Assembly: GCA_000814665.1 (NCBI GenBank)
Contig: JWIH01000025.1
Location: 186,001 to 250,000, forward strand
Source: Pseudoalteromonas flavipulchra NCIMB 2033 = ATCC BAA-314
GTDB lineage: Bacteria > Pseudomonadota > Gammaproteobacteria > Enterobacterales > Alteromonadaceae
Direction of reading: 5' to 3'
DNA: 64,000 bases
Below, one piece after another: positions 1-8,994 of the stretch. The number at the start of each line of letters is the position of its first letter. The stretch's first letter is position 1. The notes beneath the pieces were generated by a model. It was not told where the DNA came from, did no database searches, and saw only the letters and a list, made by a program, of their open reading frames with translations. The position numbers and the translations under genes were made by a program.

Positions 1-1
1 A

Positions 2-388
2 GAAGTAATGATAGTGGTGGTGATCATCGGTATTCTCTCTGCGATTGCGTACCCTAATTACACTGAGTATGTGAGAAGAGGGGCAAGGGCTGATGCCATG
101 ACTTTGTTACTTGATGCCGCGAATAAGCAAGAGCAGTTTTTTGTTGATAATAGAGTTTACAGCGATAATCTAGCGGCAATCGGTGTAGCGACGGCAACGG
201 AAAATGGTTATTTCAATGTAACACTTGAAAACGTTACTGCAGATACCTTTAGAATCGTTGCAACAGCCGTAGCAGGGCCGGTTCGAGGCGATGAACAGTG
301 CCCAGCTTTAACTATTGATGAACTTGGGGTTCGTGGTGTGACTGGGACAACGGATCAAGACGCTATAGATAGGTGCTGGGAACGTTAA
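2..388 (+). CDS. Type IV minor pilin, PilE-like (5' partial)
   Basis: The gene enters the window from the left. The frame reads E-V-M-I-V-V-V-I-I-G-I-L-S at positions 2-40, which is the hydrophobic N-terminal helix just after the prepilin cleavage site, including the Glu5-type residue. The start codon, leader peptide and cleavage Phe lie upstream of the window. The globular part contains two C-terminal cysteines (CPAL and DRCW), the usual disulfide loop of PilE-like minor pilins. The protein is expected in the inner membrane and pilus fibre, assembled by the type IV pilus machinery. It is probably the last gene of a fimT-pilVWXY1-pilE operon whose other genes lie outside. Confidence 0.9.
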   Translation, partial: EVMIVVVIIGILSAIAYPNYTEYVRRGARADAMTLLLDAANKQEQFFVDNRVYSDNLAAIGVATATENGYFNVTLENVTADTFRIVATAVAGPVRGDEQCPALTIDELGVRGVTGTTDQDAIDRCWER

Positions 389-452
389 TTTTCGGGGGGA
401 GTAGCTAACTCCCCTTTGTATTCATACTAACTATCCCCGAGCTTAGGTTATT

Positions 453-698
453 TAACCTGAGGTTTGGATAAGGAATGAGCTAATTCATTGTTTTTAATAT
501 TACATTAAATTATTTCCTTAGCTAGCCAGAAAGTTTTGGGATTAACACCGCTTCCGCGTCCTGTTCTCGCTAAGGTACCTACATCCCTGTAGGCAAGGCG
601 AATTTACGTACCAATAGCGGGCTATTGGAAGTGAATTCAACGCTGTTAGCGCAAAAACTGGCTGCTAGAAAGGCATTAATTATCCGAAACTTAGGTTA
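453..698 (-). mobile_element. MITE-like inverted-repeat element, copy 1
   Basis: This non-coding element of 246 bp fills the gap between the pilin gene and the next pseudopilin gene. Its ends are imperfect inverted repeats (TAACCTGAGGTTTGGATAA at the left; the complement of TAACCTAAGTTTCGGATAA at the right). It is related, in reverse orientation, to the 198-bp elements at 11460-11657 and 15621-15818, sharing the 'gaattcac..ccaatagc' core, but its centre is longer and diverged. Positions 442-454 repeat the right end (CTTAGGTTATTTA), which suggests a remnant of a second copy abutting on the left. It has no coding capacity. Confidence 0.75.
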
Positions 699-699
699 T

Positions 700-1206
700 T
701 TACTTTTGACACTCATCAGTATCTTTTAGAGTGCTTCTCCCAGTGTAGCTAACTGACAACGACAATCCCATGGTAGAACTTGCGTTACAATAGACAAAAG
801 TACCGTTATAGAGTCCCGCGAGATGACCAAAGCGGCGAAATATAATGGCGTTTCTTGGGTAGGTGAGCTTGTCACCTGAGTCTACTGAGTCCACAACCGC
901 TAATTTATAATCATTGCCTGAAAACTCACCTTGAGGGTGGTAGTCGATAAAAACCGTTAACTGAGTGTGCCATTCTTTGTCGTCGCAGCGATTGTTTTTC
1001 AGTGGGCATAAAGTAACGGTTGCACCACTTGCAACGGCCTGAATGCGAGCAAAATTAATGGCTCGTCGCAACGCTTCTAGTTTTATTTTTGGTTTATCAA
1101 ACTGAAATAAAGTCGTAAGACTGGGAAGAGAAAATAAACTGACGATGGTGATAATCGCCAAACACACTAAAGATTCCAATAGGGAAAATCCCATATGACG
1201 ATGCAT
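700..1206 (-). CDS. GspH/FimT family pseudopilin
   Basis: The 168-residue protein begins MHRHMGFSLLESLVCLAII: a short basic leader, the prepilin peptidase site G/FSLLES with Glu at mature position 5, and one hydrophobic helix (about residues 8-28). The rest is a GspH-like globular domain with the typical 'FARIQAVASG' stretch and a cysteine pair near CPLKNNRC. It is expected to be a minor pseudopilin that primes type IV pilus assembly. It lies 99 bp from a second FimT-like gene transcribed in the same direction. The stop codon sits one base outside MITE copy 1. Confidence 0.88.
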   Translation of the reverse strand: MHRHMGFSLLESLVCLAIITIVSLFSLPSLTTLFQFDKPKIKLEALRRAINFARIQAVASGATVTLCPLKNNRCDDKEWHTQLTVFIDYHPQGEFSGNDYKLAVVDSVDSGDKLTYPRNAIIFRRFGHLAGLYNGTFVYCNASSTMGLSLSVSYTGRSTLKDTDECQK

Positions 1207-1305
1207 ATCCTTTGCCTCGTTTTATATTTTCTTTAAGCCTAGTCGTTTATATATTAAAGGCAAGATTGAAACTTAGAGATATTTTGCGCATCAGTACTTT
1301 TGTGG

Positions 1306-1842
1306 TTATCCACAGGTATCTGTTGTATTTCCTCGATATAATGCTGTGCCAGCGGTTGAAACACTCAACTGCTGATTGTTGTCGTCACTACCAGGACAAT
1401 AGGTAAAATTTCCGGCGTTTGAACCACTTAATAACCCACTCGAATCAAACCTTAGACGATTGTCACCAGAAAATACCATAGTGTCGTTATCGTCTACGAC
1501 CTCCATCGTTCTATGGATAGTATCACCATTACTAAATGTGCCATTTTTATCACTATCAACAAACACGCTAATTCTGTTCGTTGCCCAATTATCTTGGCAA
1601 GTAAATGCAGTCCTAGCTTGAATATTGGCTGGGGGAGCTGGGCAAAGAATGACAATTTCGTCTGCGGCGGTTGCTTTTACACGAGCAAAAGCGATGTTAC
1701 GTTGTAATTCTTGTAAGAAGGACTCTGCTCGGTTACGTTGCAGCAGGTTGCCATCAAAGCTAAATGAAATGGCCAACACGATAGCCAATATAGCGATGGT
1801 TATCATCAGTTCTAGTAGATTGAATCCCGCTGATTGTTTCAT
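1306..1842 (-). CDS. GspH/FimT family pseudopilin
   Basis: I place the start at the ATG at 1842 (MKQSAGFNLLELMITIAIL), preceded by GAGGCGG. An upstream in-frame ATG at 1911 would add 23 residues and bury the leader peptide. From 1842 the protein has 178 residues with a canonical prepilin leader, cleavage before FNLLEL, Glu5 and a transmembrane helix, then a GspH domain with 'NIAFARVKATAADEIVILCP' and a C-terminal cysteine. It is paralogous to the neighbouring pseudopilin at 700-1206. It presumably acts in type IV pilus priming; a type II secretion pseudopilin is less likely because no gsp genes are nearby. Confidence 0.87.
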   Translation of the reverse strand: MKQSAGFNLLELMITIAILAIVLAISFSFDGNLLQRNRAESFLQELQRNIAFARVKATAADEIVILCPAPPANIQARTAFTCQDNWATNRISVFVDSDKNGTFSNGDTIHRTMEVVDDNDTMVFSGDNRLRFDSSGLLSGSNAGNFTYCPGSDDNNQQLSVSTAGTALYRGNTTDTCG

Positions 1843-1979
1843 TACCGCCTCACAACCAAAAAGTAATAATTTATGATTATTATTATTGCGTGAAATCACT
1901 TCAACTTTCAATGTCTTTGTTTGCCTTGGGCAAGCGGATTGTCTAAAATCGACGCTATACTAAAGGAATCGAGATAGTC

Positions 1980-2318
1980 ATGAAGAAAATAGAAGCAATA
2001 ATTAAACCGTTTAAACTTGATGATGTCCGAGAAGCGCTTTCGGATGTGGGGATCACGGGTATGACGGTATGTGAAGTGAAAGGCTTTGGTCGTCAGAAAG
2101 GCCATACTGAGTTATATCGCGGTGCTGAATATATGGTAGATTTCTTGCCTAAAGTAAAACTTGATATTGTTACCGCAGATGAAGACGTGGACAGAGCGAT
2201 TGAAGTTATCCTAAAAACCGCGCAAACGGGCAAAATTGGTGATGGTAAAATCTTCGTAACCGATGTTGAGCGTGTGGTTCGGATCCGTACAGGTGAAGAG
2301 GACGAAGAAGCGATTTAA
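1980..2318 (+). CDS. glnB: Nitrogen regulatory protein P-II
   Basis: This is a full-length 112-residue P-II protein with the conserved N-terminus MKKIEAIIKPFKLDDVREAL. The T-loop carries the uridylylation site Tyr51 (RGAEYMVDFLPK), and the ATP/2-oxoglutarate-binding segment TGKIGDGKIFV follows. It signals nitrogen and carbon status to GlnD/GlnE/NtrB. Lack of an adjacent amtB argues for GlnB rather than GlnK, but the two are hard to separate by sequence alone. It is convergent with bamD. A short reverse-complement pair follows it (2349-2378). Confidence 0.95.
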   Translation: MKKIEAIIKPFKLDDVREALSDVGITGMTVCEVKGFGRQKGHTELYRGAEYMVDFLPKVKLDIVTADEDVDRAIEVILKTAQTGKIGDGKIFVTDVERVVRIRTGEEDEEAI

Positions 2319-2348
2319 TACGCTGTTAAGTCAAATGCTTACCTTTTA

Positions 2349-2378
2349 AGGCTGCTTACCTTCTATTATGGGCAGCCT
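2349..2378. terminator. Hairpin between glnB and bamD
   Basis: An inverted repeat AGGCTGC / GCAGCCT with a 16-nt loop follows glnB and is succeeded by a pyrimidine-rich stretch. It is a plausible weak terminator. Confidence 0.45.
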
Positions 2379-2390
2379 AGTTCCTTTCTT

Positions 2391-2426
2391 ATTACAACTA
2401 CAATCAAAATTACAACTACAATCAAA
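2391..2426. repeat. 18-bp perfect tandem duplication
   Basis: The unit ATTACAACTACAATCAAA occurs twice in tandem in the non-coding gap between glnB and bamD. No function is evident. Confidence 0.9.
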
Positions 2427-2515
2427 TAAAACACGCTGACGGCTGATGTCTATGTACAGGAAACAAGTATTTTTTACTGCTGTAGAATGCTTGAAGGCGA
2501 GTACTGCTGGGAGAG

Positions 2516-2544
2516 AAGTCACGACATCGGTGATATCGTGACTT
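2516..2544 (-). terminator. Stem-loop downstream of bamD
   Basis: A 9-bp perfect inverted repeat (AAGTCACGA / TCGTGACTT) lies just after the bamD stop on the minus strand. The following bases are pyrimidine-rich but not a clean T-run, so termination is probable rather than certain. Confidence 0.5.
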
Positions 2545-2554
2545 AGCACTCTAT

Positions 2555-3319
2555 TTATTTGTTACGTGCGTTAACCGATTTGGCTTTTTTCACGTTATCT
2601 GCAAGGTCTGGCAGGCCGAGTTTGCGGTAGCTTTTTTCCATAATGTCAAAAGCTTGGGTCAGATAACTACTTTGAGAGTAGTGCTCTACTACATATTTAC
2701 CACGGTTTGCTGCGGCAAGATATGCTTCACGCTCGAAGTAATATTCAGCGACTCTCAGTTCGTAACGAGCCATTTTGTTTAGTAACCATACTAAGCGTTT
2801 TTTCGCCTCTGGTGCATACGGACTGTTTGGATAGTTTTTAACTAACGTGGTTAAATCCTGAAAAGCAACGCGGGTGCGATTGGCATCGCGGTCGGCTCTG
2901 TCGACACCAAAATATTCTTGGAATGCGTTTTCGTCGGCTTTAATACTTACCAGACCTCGCATGTAGTACATGTAGTCTAGATCTTTATGATTTGGATTTA
3001 AGCGAATAAAACGATCAATAGTGGCAAGTGCTTGGTCAGTGTTACCTGTTTGATAATATGCATAGACTAAGTCCATTTGAACTTGTCTTGCATAAGGGCC
3101 AAACGGGTAACGAGCATTAATCGCACCCAATAATTCAATGGCGCGGGCATATAAACCGGAATCTAATGTTTGTTTAGCATCTTCATAAAGCGCTTGGGCG
3201 GATTTGTTTGGTACGCGTTCAATATCTTCTTGTTCTGGTGCGGATGAACAGGCTGCCAAACCCAAAACAGACGCGGCTAACGCCAGCCTAAAGGCGTGTG
3301 TCCTTAAGTTTTTAATCAT
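2555..3319 (-). CDS. bamD: Outer membrane assembly lipoprotein BamD
   Basis: The 254-residue lipoprotein has a signal peptide ending in the lipobox LGLAAC (Cys about 24). Five TPR-like helical pairs follow, including 'LYEDAKQTLDSGLYARAIELL' type motifs and the family's 'ARYPFGPYA' and 'NYPNSPYAPEA' signatures. BamD is the essential partner of BamA in inserting beta-barrel proteins into the outer membrane. It is divergent from rluD, the same arrangement as in other gammaproteobacteria. Length is normal for the family. Confidence 0.97.
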   Translation of the reverse strand: MIKNLRTHAFRLALAASVLGLAACSSAPEQEDIERVPNKSAQALYEDAKQTLDSGLYARAIELLGAINARYPFGPYARQVQMDLVYAYYQTGNTDQALATIDRFIRLNPNHKDLDYMYYMRGLVSIKADENAFQEYFGVDRADRDANRTRVAFQDLTTLVKNYPNSPYAPEAKKRLVWLLNKMARYELRVAEYYFEREAYLAAANRGKYVVEHYSQSSYLTQAFDIMEKSYRKLGLPDLADNVKKAKSVNARNK

Positions 3320-3442
3320 TTTATTTTACTACCTTTGTTTTCTTCGGCTAGGCCAACTCGGCAAAACCGAGTAAACTATGCATTAATACGATTCTAACCC
3401 AGTCGAGCACGGCTTGCACTGGTAAATTAGGTAAAGTTTCAG

Positions 3443-4420
3443 ATGTCAGAGCAAATTTCCCTCCAAGCGGAGGTTCCAGTCGAACTCGGTGGTAAACGTC
3501 TAGACCAAATATTGGCGCAATTGTTCCCGGATTTTTCTCGTTCAAGAATAAAAACTTGGATCCTTGAAGATAAAGTCACCGTAGATGGCGAAGTATTCAA
3601 CACCCCTCGTGAAAAGTTACTTGGTGGTGAAAGTGTCGCTATCGAGACGGTTATCGAAGCACAACGTGAATACGAAGCGCAAGATATAGAGTTAGACATT
3701 GTTTACGAGGATGATGACATTCTTGTGATAAACAAGCCGATGGGGCTGGTGGTTCACCCCGGTGCCGGTAACCCAGATGGCACTGTGTTAAATGCTCTGC
3801 TGCACCATCACCCAGAAATCATTAACGTGCCTCGTGCTGGTATCGTACACCGTCTAGATAAAGACACTACCGGTCTAATGGTCGTGGCGAAAACTATTCA
3901 AGCACAAACGCACTTGGTGAAGAATCTGCAAGCGCGTGAAAACTTCACGCGTGAATACGAAGCGGTTTGCAATGGCACGATGACCGCAGGTGGTATGATT
4001 GAAAAGCCAATCGGTCGTCACGCAACCAAGCGTACACATATGGCAGTACATGAGATGGGCAAGCCAGCTATCACTCATTACCGTGTTGCTGAAAAGTTTC
4101 GAGCACACACGCGCCTGCGCCTGCGCCTAGAAACCGGTAGAACGCACCAAATTCGTGTACATATGGCGTATTTGAATCACCCGCTAATTGGCGATCAGCT
4201 CTATGGCGGCCGTCCTCGTCCACCAAGAAATGCGACTCAAGGATTAACCGAGCAATTAAGAGAGTTTAAACGTCAGGCATTGCATGCGATAAAACTGAGT
4301 ATCGCTCACCCGATTACTGGCGAGAAGATGACATGGGAAGCGCCTGTGCCTGAAGATATGATTAAGTTGGTGGCAGCGCTCAGAGAAGACACCAAAGAAA
4401 ACCCGGATTTAACGTTATAA
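3443..4420 (+). CDS. rluD: 23S rRNA pseudouridine synthase RluD
   Basis: The 325-residue protein has an N-terminal S4 RNA-binding domain (about residues 17-75) and the RsuA/RluA catalytic domain with HRLDKDTTG; the catalytic aspartate is Asp139. RluD makes the pseudouridines at 1911/1915/1917 in helix 69 of 23S rRNA. The stop codon is followed after one base by the start of pgeF, so the two genes are cotranscribed. Divergent from bamD. Confidence 0.97.
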   Translation: MSEQISLQAEVPVELGGKRLDQILAQLFPDFSRSRIKTWILEDKVTVDGEVFNTPREKLLGGESVAIETVIEAQREYEAQDIELDIVYEDDDILVINKPMGLVVHPGAGNPDGTVLNALLHHHPEIINVPRAGIVHRLDKDTTGLMVVAKTIQAQTHLVKNLQARENFTREYEAVCNGTMTAGGMIEKPIGRHATKRTHMAVHEMGKPAITHYRVAEKFRAHTRLRLRLETGRTHQIRVHMAYLNHPLIGDQLYGGRPRPPRNATQGLTEQLREFKRQALHAIKLSIAHPITGEKMTWEAPVPEDMIKLVAALREDTKENPDLTL

Positions 4421-4421
4421 G

Positions 4422-5138
4422 ATGCAACTTGCTCAGTGGCCATTAACCCAATTCGTTGGGACATTATCAACAACGCGCAAGGGCGGTGTTTCAGCACCGC
4501 CGTATGATAGCTTTAATCTAGCCTTTCATGTTGGTGATAATGCTGAACATGTAGCCGAAAATCGCCGAATTTTACACGGCTATGTGGCCAACCCGATTGT
4601 ATGGCTTGAGCAAGTGCATGGCGCAGAAGTGGTGGTGGTCGACGCGCAGTTTGAAATCGCGCAGGTCCATCAAGCCGATGCCTTATACACTCGATTGCGT
4701 CAAACACCACTGGCTATCATGACAGCAGACTGCTTACCCATTCTGCTTGCATCAAAAGATGGTGAAGAGGTAGCCGCTATCCATGGTGGTTGGAAGCCTC
4801 TCGCTGCTGGAATTATCTCGCAAACACTGGCTAAGTTTAACTGTGCACCTGAAGAGATCTGTGTATGGTTTGGCCCTGCGATTGGGCCTAGTGCATTCGA
4901 GGTGGGTGAAGACGTAGTACAGGCTTTTGAGGCGCAACGAAATACGGCATTTGTTGCTAAAAAAGACGGTAAATATCTTGCGGATATTTTCGAGCTTGCA
5001 CAATCGTTATTACGCGAGCAAGGTGTAAAGGATTTTTACGGCGATAAACACTGTACAGTAACTATGTCCGAGCAGTATTTTTCCTATCGTAGAGACAAAA
5101 CAACGGGCCGTATGGCAACTTTGATTTGGCGCAAATAA
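4422..5138 (+). CDS. pgeF: Peptidoglycan editing factor / multicopper polyphenol oxidase family (YfiH)
   Basis: The 238-residue protein belongs to the DUF152/laccase-domain family. Conserved metal/active-site segments are visible: 'WLEQVHGAEVVVVD', 'MTADCLPILLAS' and 'AAIHGGWKPLAAGI', giving the His-Cys-His triad of the family. In E. coli YfiH removes wrongly incorporated L-Ser from peptidoglycan precursors; other homologues are described as purine nucleoside phosphorylases. Starts one base after the rluD stop (translational coupling), and is followed by clpB under its own promoter. Confidence 0.93.
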   Translation: MQLAQWPLTQFVGTLSTTRKGGVSAPPYDSFNLAFHVGDNAEHVAENRRILHGYVANPIVWLEQVHGAEVVVVDAQFEIAQVHQADALYTRLRQTPLAIMTADCLPILLASKDGEEVAAIHGGWKPLAAGIISQTLAKFNCAPEEICVWFGPAIGPSAFEVGEDVVQAFEAQRNTAFVAKKDGKYLADIFELAQSLLREQGVKDFYGDKHCTVTMSEQYFSYRRDKTTGRMATLIWRK

Positions 5139-5162
5139 TCAGGGTAAATTATTACTTTTACG

Positions 5163-5193
5163 CTTGATCTTCGTTCAGTTAATACCCATAAAT
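5163..5193 (+). promoter_or_regulatory. Candidate sigma-32 heat-shock promoter of clpB
   Basis: CTTGATC at 5163-5169 and CCCATAAAT from 5185, separated by 15 nt, fit the sigma-32 pattern CTTGAAA...CCCCATnT. Downstream, TACCCATA (5183-5190) and TATGGGTA (5213-5220) form a perfect 8-bp inverted repeat that could fold the 5' leader. Confidence 0.65.
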
Positions 5194-5228
5194 AAGGTAA
5201 TTCGATATTTTATATGGGTAAATAAATC

Positions 5229-7802
5229 ATGCGTTTAGATAGATTTACAAGCAAATTCCAAGCTGCGCTTTCCGATGCGCAGTCATTAGCGCTTGGGCGC
5301 GATCACCAATTTATTGAACCTGTTCATTTAATGTACGCTTTGCTCCAGCAGAGCGGCTCAAGTGTGCGCGCATTATTAGCACAAGCAGGTGTGAGCGCCG
5401 ACGAGCTTAATACTAAGTTGTCACAAACCATTGAAAAGCTATTTAAAGTAGAAGGTGTAGGTGGTGATGTACAGCTTTCAAATAACCTTATTTCACTGAT
5501 CAATCTGTGTGATAAATATGCACAAAAACGTAAAGATAAATATATCTCCAGCGAGTTATTTGTTTTTGCTGCGTGCGAAGATAAAGGCCCATTAGGCGAG
5601 ATTTTCAAAGCGCTTAACATCACCCAGCCAAAGATCGAGCAAGCTATTAAGGCTATTCGAGGGGGTCAAAAAGTGGATGACCCTAATGCCGAAGACACTC
5701 GCCAAGCTCTTGAGAAATTTACCATCGATCTCACTGAGCGTGCTGAGCAAGGTAAGCTTGATCCGGTTATTGGCCGTGACGACGAAATTCGCCGCACTAT
5801 TCAAGTGCTACAGCGCCGTACTAAAAACAACCCTGTACTTATCGGTGAACCGGGCGTTGGTAAAACCGCCATTGTTGAGGGGCTCGCGCAGCGTATTATC
5901 AACGGTGAAGTTCCTGAAGGTTTGAAAAGTAAGCGCGTACTATCGCTAGATATGGGCGCATTGGTGGCAGGAGCCAAATATCGTGGTGAGTTTGAAGAGC
6001 GCCTGAAGTCGGTATTAAATGAGCTGGCTAAAGAAGAAGGCCAAGTTATTCTCTTTATTGATGAAATCCATACTATGGTGGGGGCGGGCAAAACCGACGG
6101 TGCAATGGATGCTGGCAACATGCTAAAACCCGCACTCGCACGTGGTGAGCTTCACTGTGTAGGGGCGACCACGCTTGATGAGTATCGTCAGTATATTGAA
6201 AAGGACGCGGCACTCGAGCGTCGTTTCCAAAAAGTATTTGTTGCAGAGCCAACCGTAGAGGACACAATCGCGATTCTACGTGGCTTAAAAGAGCGTTACG
6301 AATTGCACCACTCGGTGGATATTACCGATCCTGCGATTGTCGCTGCGGCTAATTTATCACATCGTTATATCTCAGACAGACAGCTTCCAGATAAAGCTAT
6401 CGATTTGATAGACGAAGCAGGGTCTTCAATTCGGCTGCAAATTGACTCAAAGCCGGAGCAATTAGACAGACTAGAGCGCCGTATTATCCAACTAAAATTG
6501 GAAGATAACGCGCTGGCAAAAGAGAAAGATGAAGCGAGTCAAAAGCGTCGTACTGAGATGCAAACGCTCATTAATGAATTAGAAGCTGAGTATCGAGAGC
6601 TGGATGAAGTGTGGAATGCCGAAAAAGCCTCACTACAAGGCACGCAAGTGATTAAAGCTGAGCTTGAGCAAGCGCGTTTAGATCTAGAAGTCGCGCGTCG
6701 AGCAAGTGACTTGCAACGTATGTCCGAACTGCAATACGGTCGGATCCCTGAGCTTGAGCGAAAACTAGACCTTGCTTCTCAGGCTGAAATGCAGGAAATG
6801 AGTCTTTTAAAAAATCAGGTCGGTGAAGATGAAATTGCAGAAATTTTATCGCGCTGGACAGGGATCCCAGTCGCAAAAATGCTTCAAGGTGAGCGTGAAA
6901 AGTTACTGCAAATGGAAGACGAGCTTCACAAAAAAGTGATTGGTCAAGACGAAGCTGTTAATGCGGTTGCCAACGCTATCCGTCGCTCACGAGCCGGGCT
7001 TGCAGACCCAAATCGCCCAATTGGTTCGTTCTTGTTCTTAGGTCCAACAGGGGTTGGTAAAACGGAGCTGACCAAAGCGTTAGCCAACTTTATGTTTGAT
7101 ACGGAAGATGCCATGGTGCGCATTGATATGTCCGAGTTTATGGAAAAACACTCAGTTGCGCGCTTGGTTGGCGCACCTCCTGGTTATGTTGGCTACGAAG
7201 AAGGTGGCTATTTGACAGAAGCGGTAAGGCGTCGTCCTTATTCTGTGATTTTGCTTGATGAAGTGGAAAAAGCGCATCCAGATGTATTTAATATCTTATT
7301 GCAGGTCTTGGACGATGGTCGCTTGACTGATGGTCAAGGTCGCACGGTTGATTTTAAAAATGCGGTGATCATCATGACCTCGAATTTAGGGTCGGATGTC
7401 ATTCAAGAGCAAGCAGGAAATAACGACTACGCGACACTCAAAGAGCGTGTTATGGCCGTGCTCGCGAGTCAGTTTAGACCTGAATTTATTAACCGTATTG
7501 ATGAAACTGTGGTGTTCCACCCGCTTATCAATGAACATATTAAAGAAATTGCGAGTATCCAGTTAGACAGATTGAGTAAACGCTTAACTGAAAAAGGCTT
7601 TGCGCTTGAGCTCAGTGACGCCGCGCTTGATAAAATCGCTGCAAGCGGATTTGATCCTGTATATGGTGCCCGTCCTCTAAAACGAGCAGTGCAACAATAT
7701 ATTGAAAACCCGTTGGCGCAGGACTTGTTACAAGGTAAGTTTGTGACTGGAGATACCATTAAAGTCGAGGTTGTTGACGACCAGATAGTGTTCAATCACT
7801 AA
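5229..7802 (+). CDS. clpB: ATP-dependent chaperone ClpB
   Basis: The 857-residue protein is a full-length HSP100 disaggregase. In order: Clp-N repeat domain (about 1-145), AAA+ module 1 with Walker A GEPGVGKT and Walker B LFIDEIH, the coiled-coil middle domain (about 410-525) typical of ClpB, and AAA+ module 2 with GPTGVGKT and ILLDEVEKAH. The middle domain distinguishes it from ClpA/ClpC. It acts with DnaK/DnaJ/GrpE in the cytosol to solubilise aggregates. A heat-shock promoter precedes it and a strong terminator follows. Confidence 0.98.
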   Translation: MRLDRFTSKFQAALSDAQSLALGRDHQFIEPVHLMYALLQQSGSSVRALLAQAGVSADELNTKLSQTIEKLFKVEGVGGDVQLSNNLISLINLCDKYAQKRKDKYISSELFVFAACEDKGPLGEIFKALNITQPKIEQAIKAIRGGQKVDDPNAEDTRQALEKFTIDLTERAEQGKLDPVIGRDDEIRRTIQVLQRRTKNNPVLIGEPGVGKTAIVEGLAQRIINGEVPEGLKSKRVLSLDMGALVAGAKYRGEFEERLKSVLNELAKEEGQVILFIDEIHTMVGAGKTDGAMDAGNMLKPALARGELHCVGATTLDEYRQYIEKDAALERRFQKVFVAEPTVEDTIAILRGLKERYELHHSVDITDPAIVAAANLSHRYISDRQLPDKAIDLIDEAGSSIRLQIDSKPEQLDRLERRIIQLKLEDNALAKEKDEASQKRRTEMQTLINELEAEYRELDEVWNAEKASLQGTQVIKAELEQARLDLEVARRASDLQRMSELQYGRIPELERKLDLASQAEMQEMSLLKNQVGEDEIAEILSRWTGIPVAKMLQGEREKLLQMEDELHKKVIGQDEAVNAVANAIRRSRAGLADPNRPIGSFLFLGPTGVGKTELTKALANFMFDTEDAMVRIDMSEFMEKHSVARLVGAPPGYVGYEEGGYLTEAVRRRPYSVILLDEVEKAHPDVFNILLQVLDDGRLTDGQGRTVDFKNAVIIMTSNLGSDVIQEQAGNNDYATLKERVMAVLASQFRPEFINRIDETVVFHPLINEHIKEIASIQLDRLSKRLTEKGFALELSDAALDKIAASGFDPVYGARPLKRAVQQYIENPLAQDLLQGKFVTGDTIKVEVVDDQIVFNH

Positions 7803-7811
7803 TATAGCTAA

Positions 7812-7845
7812 ACGCTCTTACAGCCATACTGTAAGGGCGTTTTTC
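7812..7845 (+). terminator. Rho-independent terminator after clpB
   Basis: ACGCTCTTACAG pairs with CTGTAAGGGCGT across a 5-nt loop and is followed directly by TTTTT. Confidence 0.9.
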
Positions 7846-7930
7846 CTTCCCATACTGTAAATTTCTTCAAACTCCTTACCCTTTCGCGTATTCTACAAAG
7901 ATAACAAACTGTCTTTTAAGAAAGCCGCAT

Positions 7931-8866
7931 ATGATAAATAAGTCAACCACTTACGGTATCTACGAATTTGGTGATAGCAATCAGCTGTGTAGTACCACCA
8001 TTTCCTTGCCAGCGCTTAGTTCAGGCCAAGTGCGCATAAAAGTAAACAGTACCAGCGTTAATCCTATTGAAGTGAAAACCAGGCAAGGTCTTGGTTATGT
8101 TGCGGCGCAAAAAGGCGCAGGTGCCTTTTTGCCGCTCGGATATGATCTGTATGGTGAGGTGGTTGAGGTTTATGGCCCAGATAACCAATTTAAAGTAGGC
8201 GACCTTGTCATCGGTATGATTGGATTTGCAAGTAACCCCGGAACTTATAGTGATTATGTAGTGGCGCTTGAGGCAGAGCTCATCAAGGTTTCTTTGCAAG
8301 AAAATCCAGATATTGCAGGTCTTTGTCTTGCGGGTCTTACGGCAAAACAAGCGCTAGATAAATTTTCGAATCATAATCGTCCACTATATGTATTGGCACC
8401 AACCGGTGGCGTGGGGCATTTAGCAATTCAACTAGCACAGCTCCAAGGGCGAAAAGTCATCGCTGTCTCGACCCGCCCTGAGCACGAATTGTTGTCGAAG
8501 CTCAAGGTAACGGCAATAAGTTATGACGAATTTTATCAGCACCAAGTTGAATGCGATTTACTGGACTTAATTGGTGGCGATATTGCATTACAGTGTGTCG
8601 ACTCGATGAAGCCGGATTCGCACCTAGTGACTATTCCCAGCGTCACCAAAGAAATCGTCTGTGAGCGAGCCACGACAAGGGGTGTAAAGGCTGAGGGGAT
8701 GTTGGTTGCGAGTAATTTAGGCGATCTTAAATATTTGTATCAGGCGTACCAAGCTGGCAAAATCAGCATCAACGTAAGTCATTACTTTGCGATGGCGGAT
8801 ATTGCGCAGGCTCACCACTGTATGGAAAGTGGTAAGCATGTTGGCAAAGTTATTATTAAGGCCTAA
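7931..8866 (+). CDS. MDR-family NAD(P)H:quinone reductase-like oxidoreductase
   Basis: The 311-residue protein has the GroES-like N-terminal domain of medium-chain dehydrogenases (GYDLYGEVVEVY...FKVGDLVIGM) and a Rossmann domain with the cofactor motif APTGGVGHLAIQLAQ. The Cys/His zinc ligands of alcohol dehydrogenases are absent, placing it with the quinone oxidoreductase / zeta-crystallin subgroup. The substrate is unknown. It sits alone between clpB and gshA on the same strand, with its own leader after the clpB terminator. Confidence 0.85.
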   Translation: MINKSTTYGIYEFGDSNQLCSTTISLPALSSGQVRIKVNSTSVNPIEVKTRQGLGYVAAQKGAGAFLPLGYDLYGEVVEVYGPDNQFKVGDLVIGMIGFASNPGTYSDYVVALEAELIKVSLQENPDIAGLCLAGLTAKQALDKFSNHNRPLYVLAPTGGVGHLAIQLAQLQGRKVIAVSTRPEHELLSKLKVTAISYDEFYQHQVECDLLDLIGGDIALQCVDSMKPDSHLVTIPSVTKEIVCERATTRGVKAEGMLVASNLGDLKYLYQAYQAGKISINVSHYFAMADIAQAHHCMESGKHVGKVIIKA

Positions 8867-8935
8867 GTGTACTAAAAGTAGCCATATTTAAATTGATTGC
8901 TCGGTTTAAATCACTCATTTAATGAATACACTTGG

Positions 8936-8941
8936 TATAAT
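8936..8941 (+). promoter_or_regulatory. Extended -10 element upstream of gshA
   Basis: TTGGTATAAT contains TATAAT preceded by TGG, an extended -10 element, about 50 nt before the proposed gshA start. No good -35 hexamer is seen. Confidence 0.5.
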
Positions 8942-8994
8942 TTGGTTTCGACCCCATAAACTTGAAATTGGCCTGTAGGTTCGAGGAAGAATTT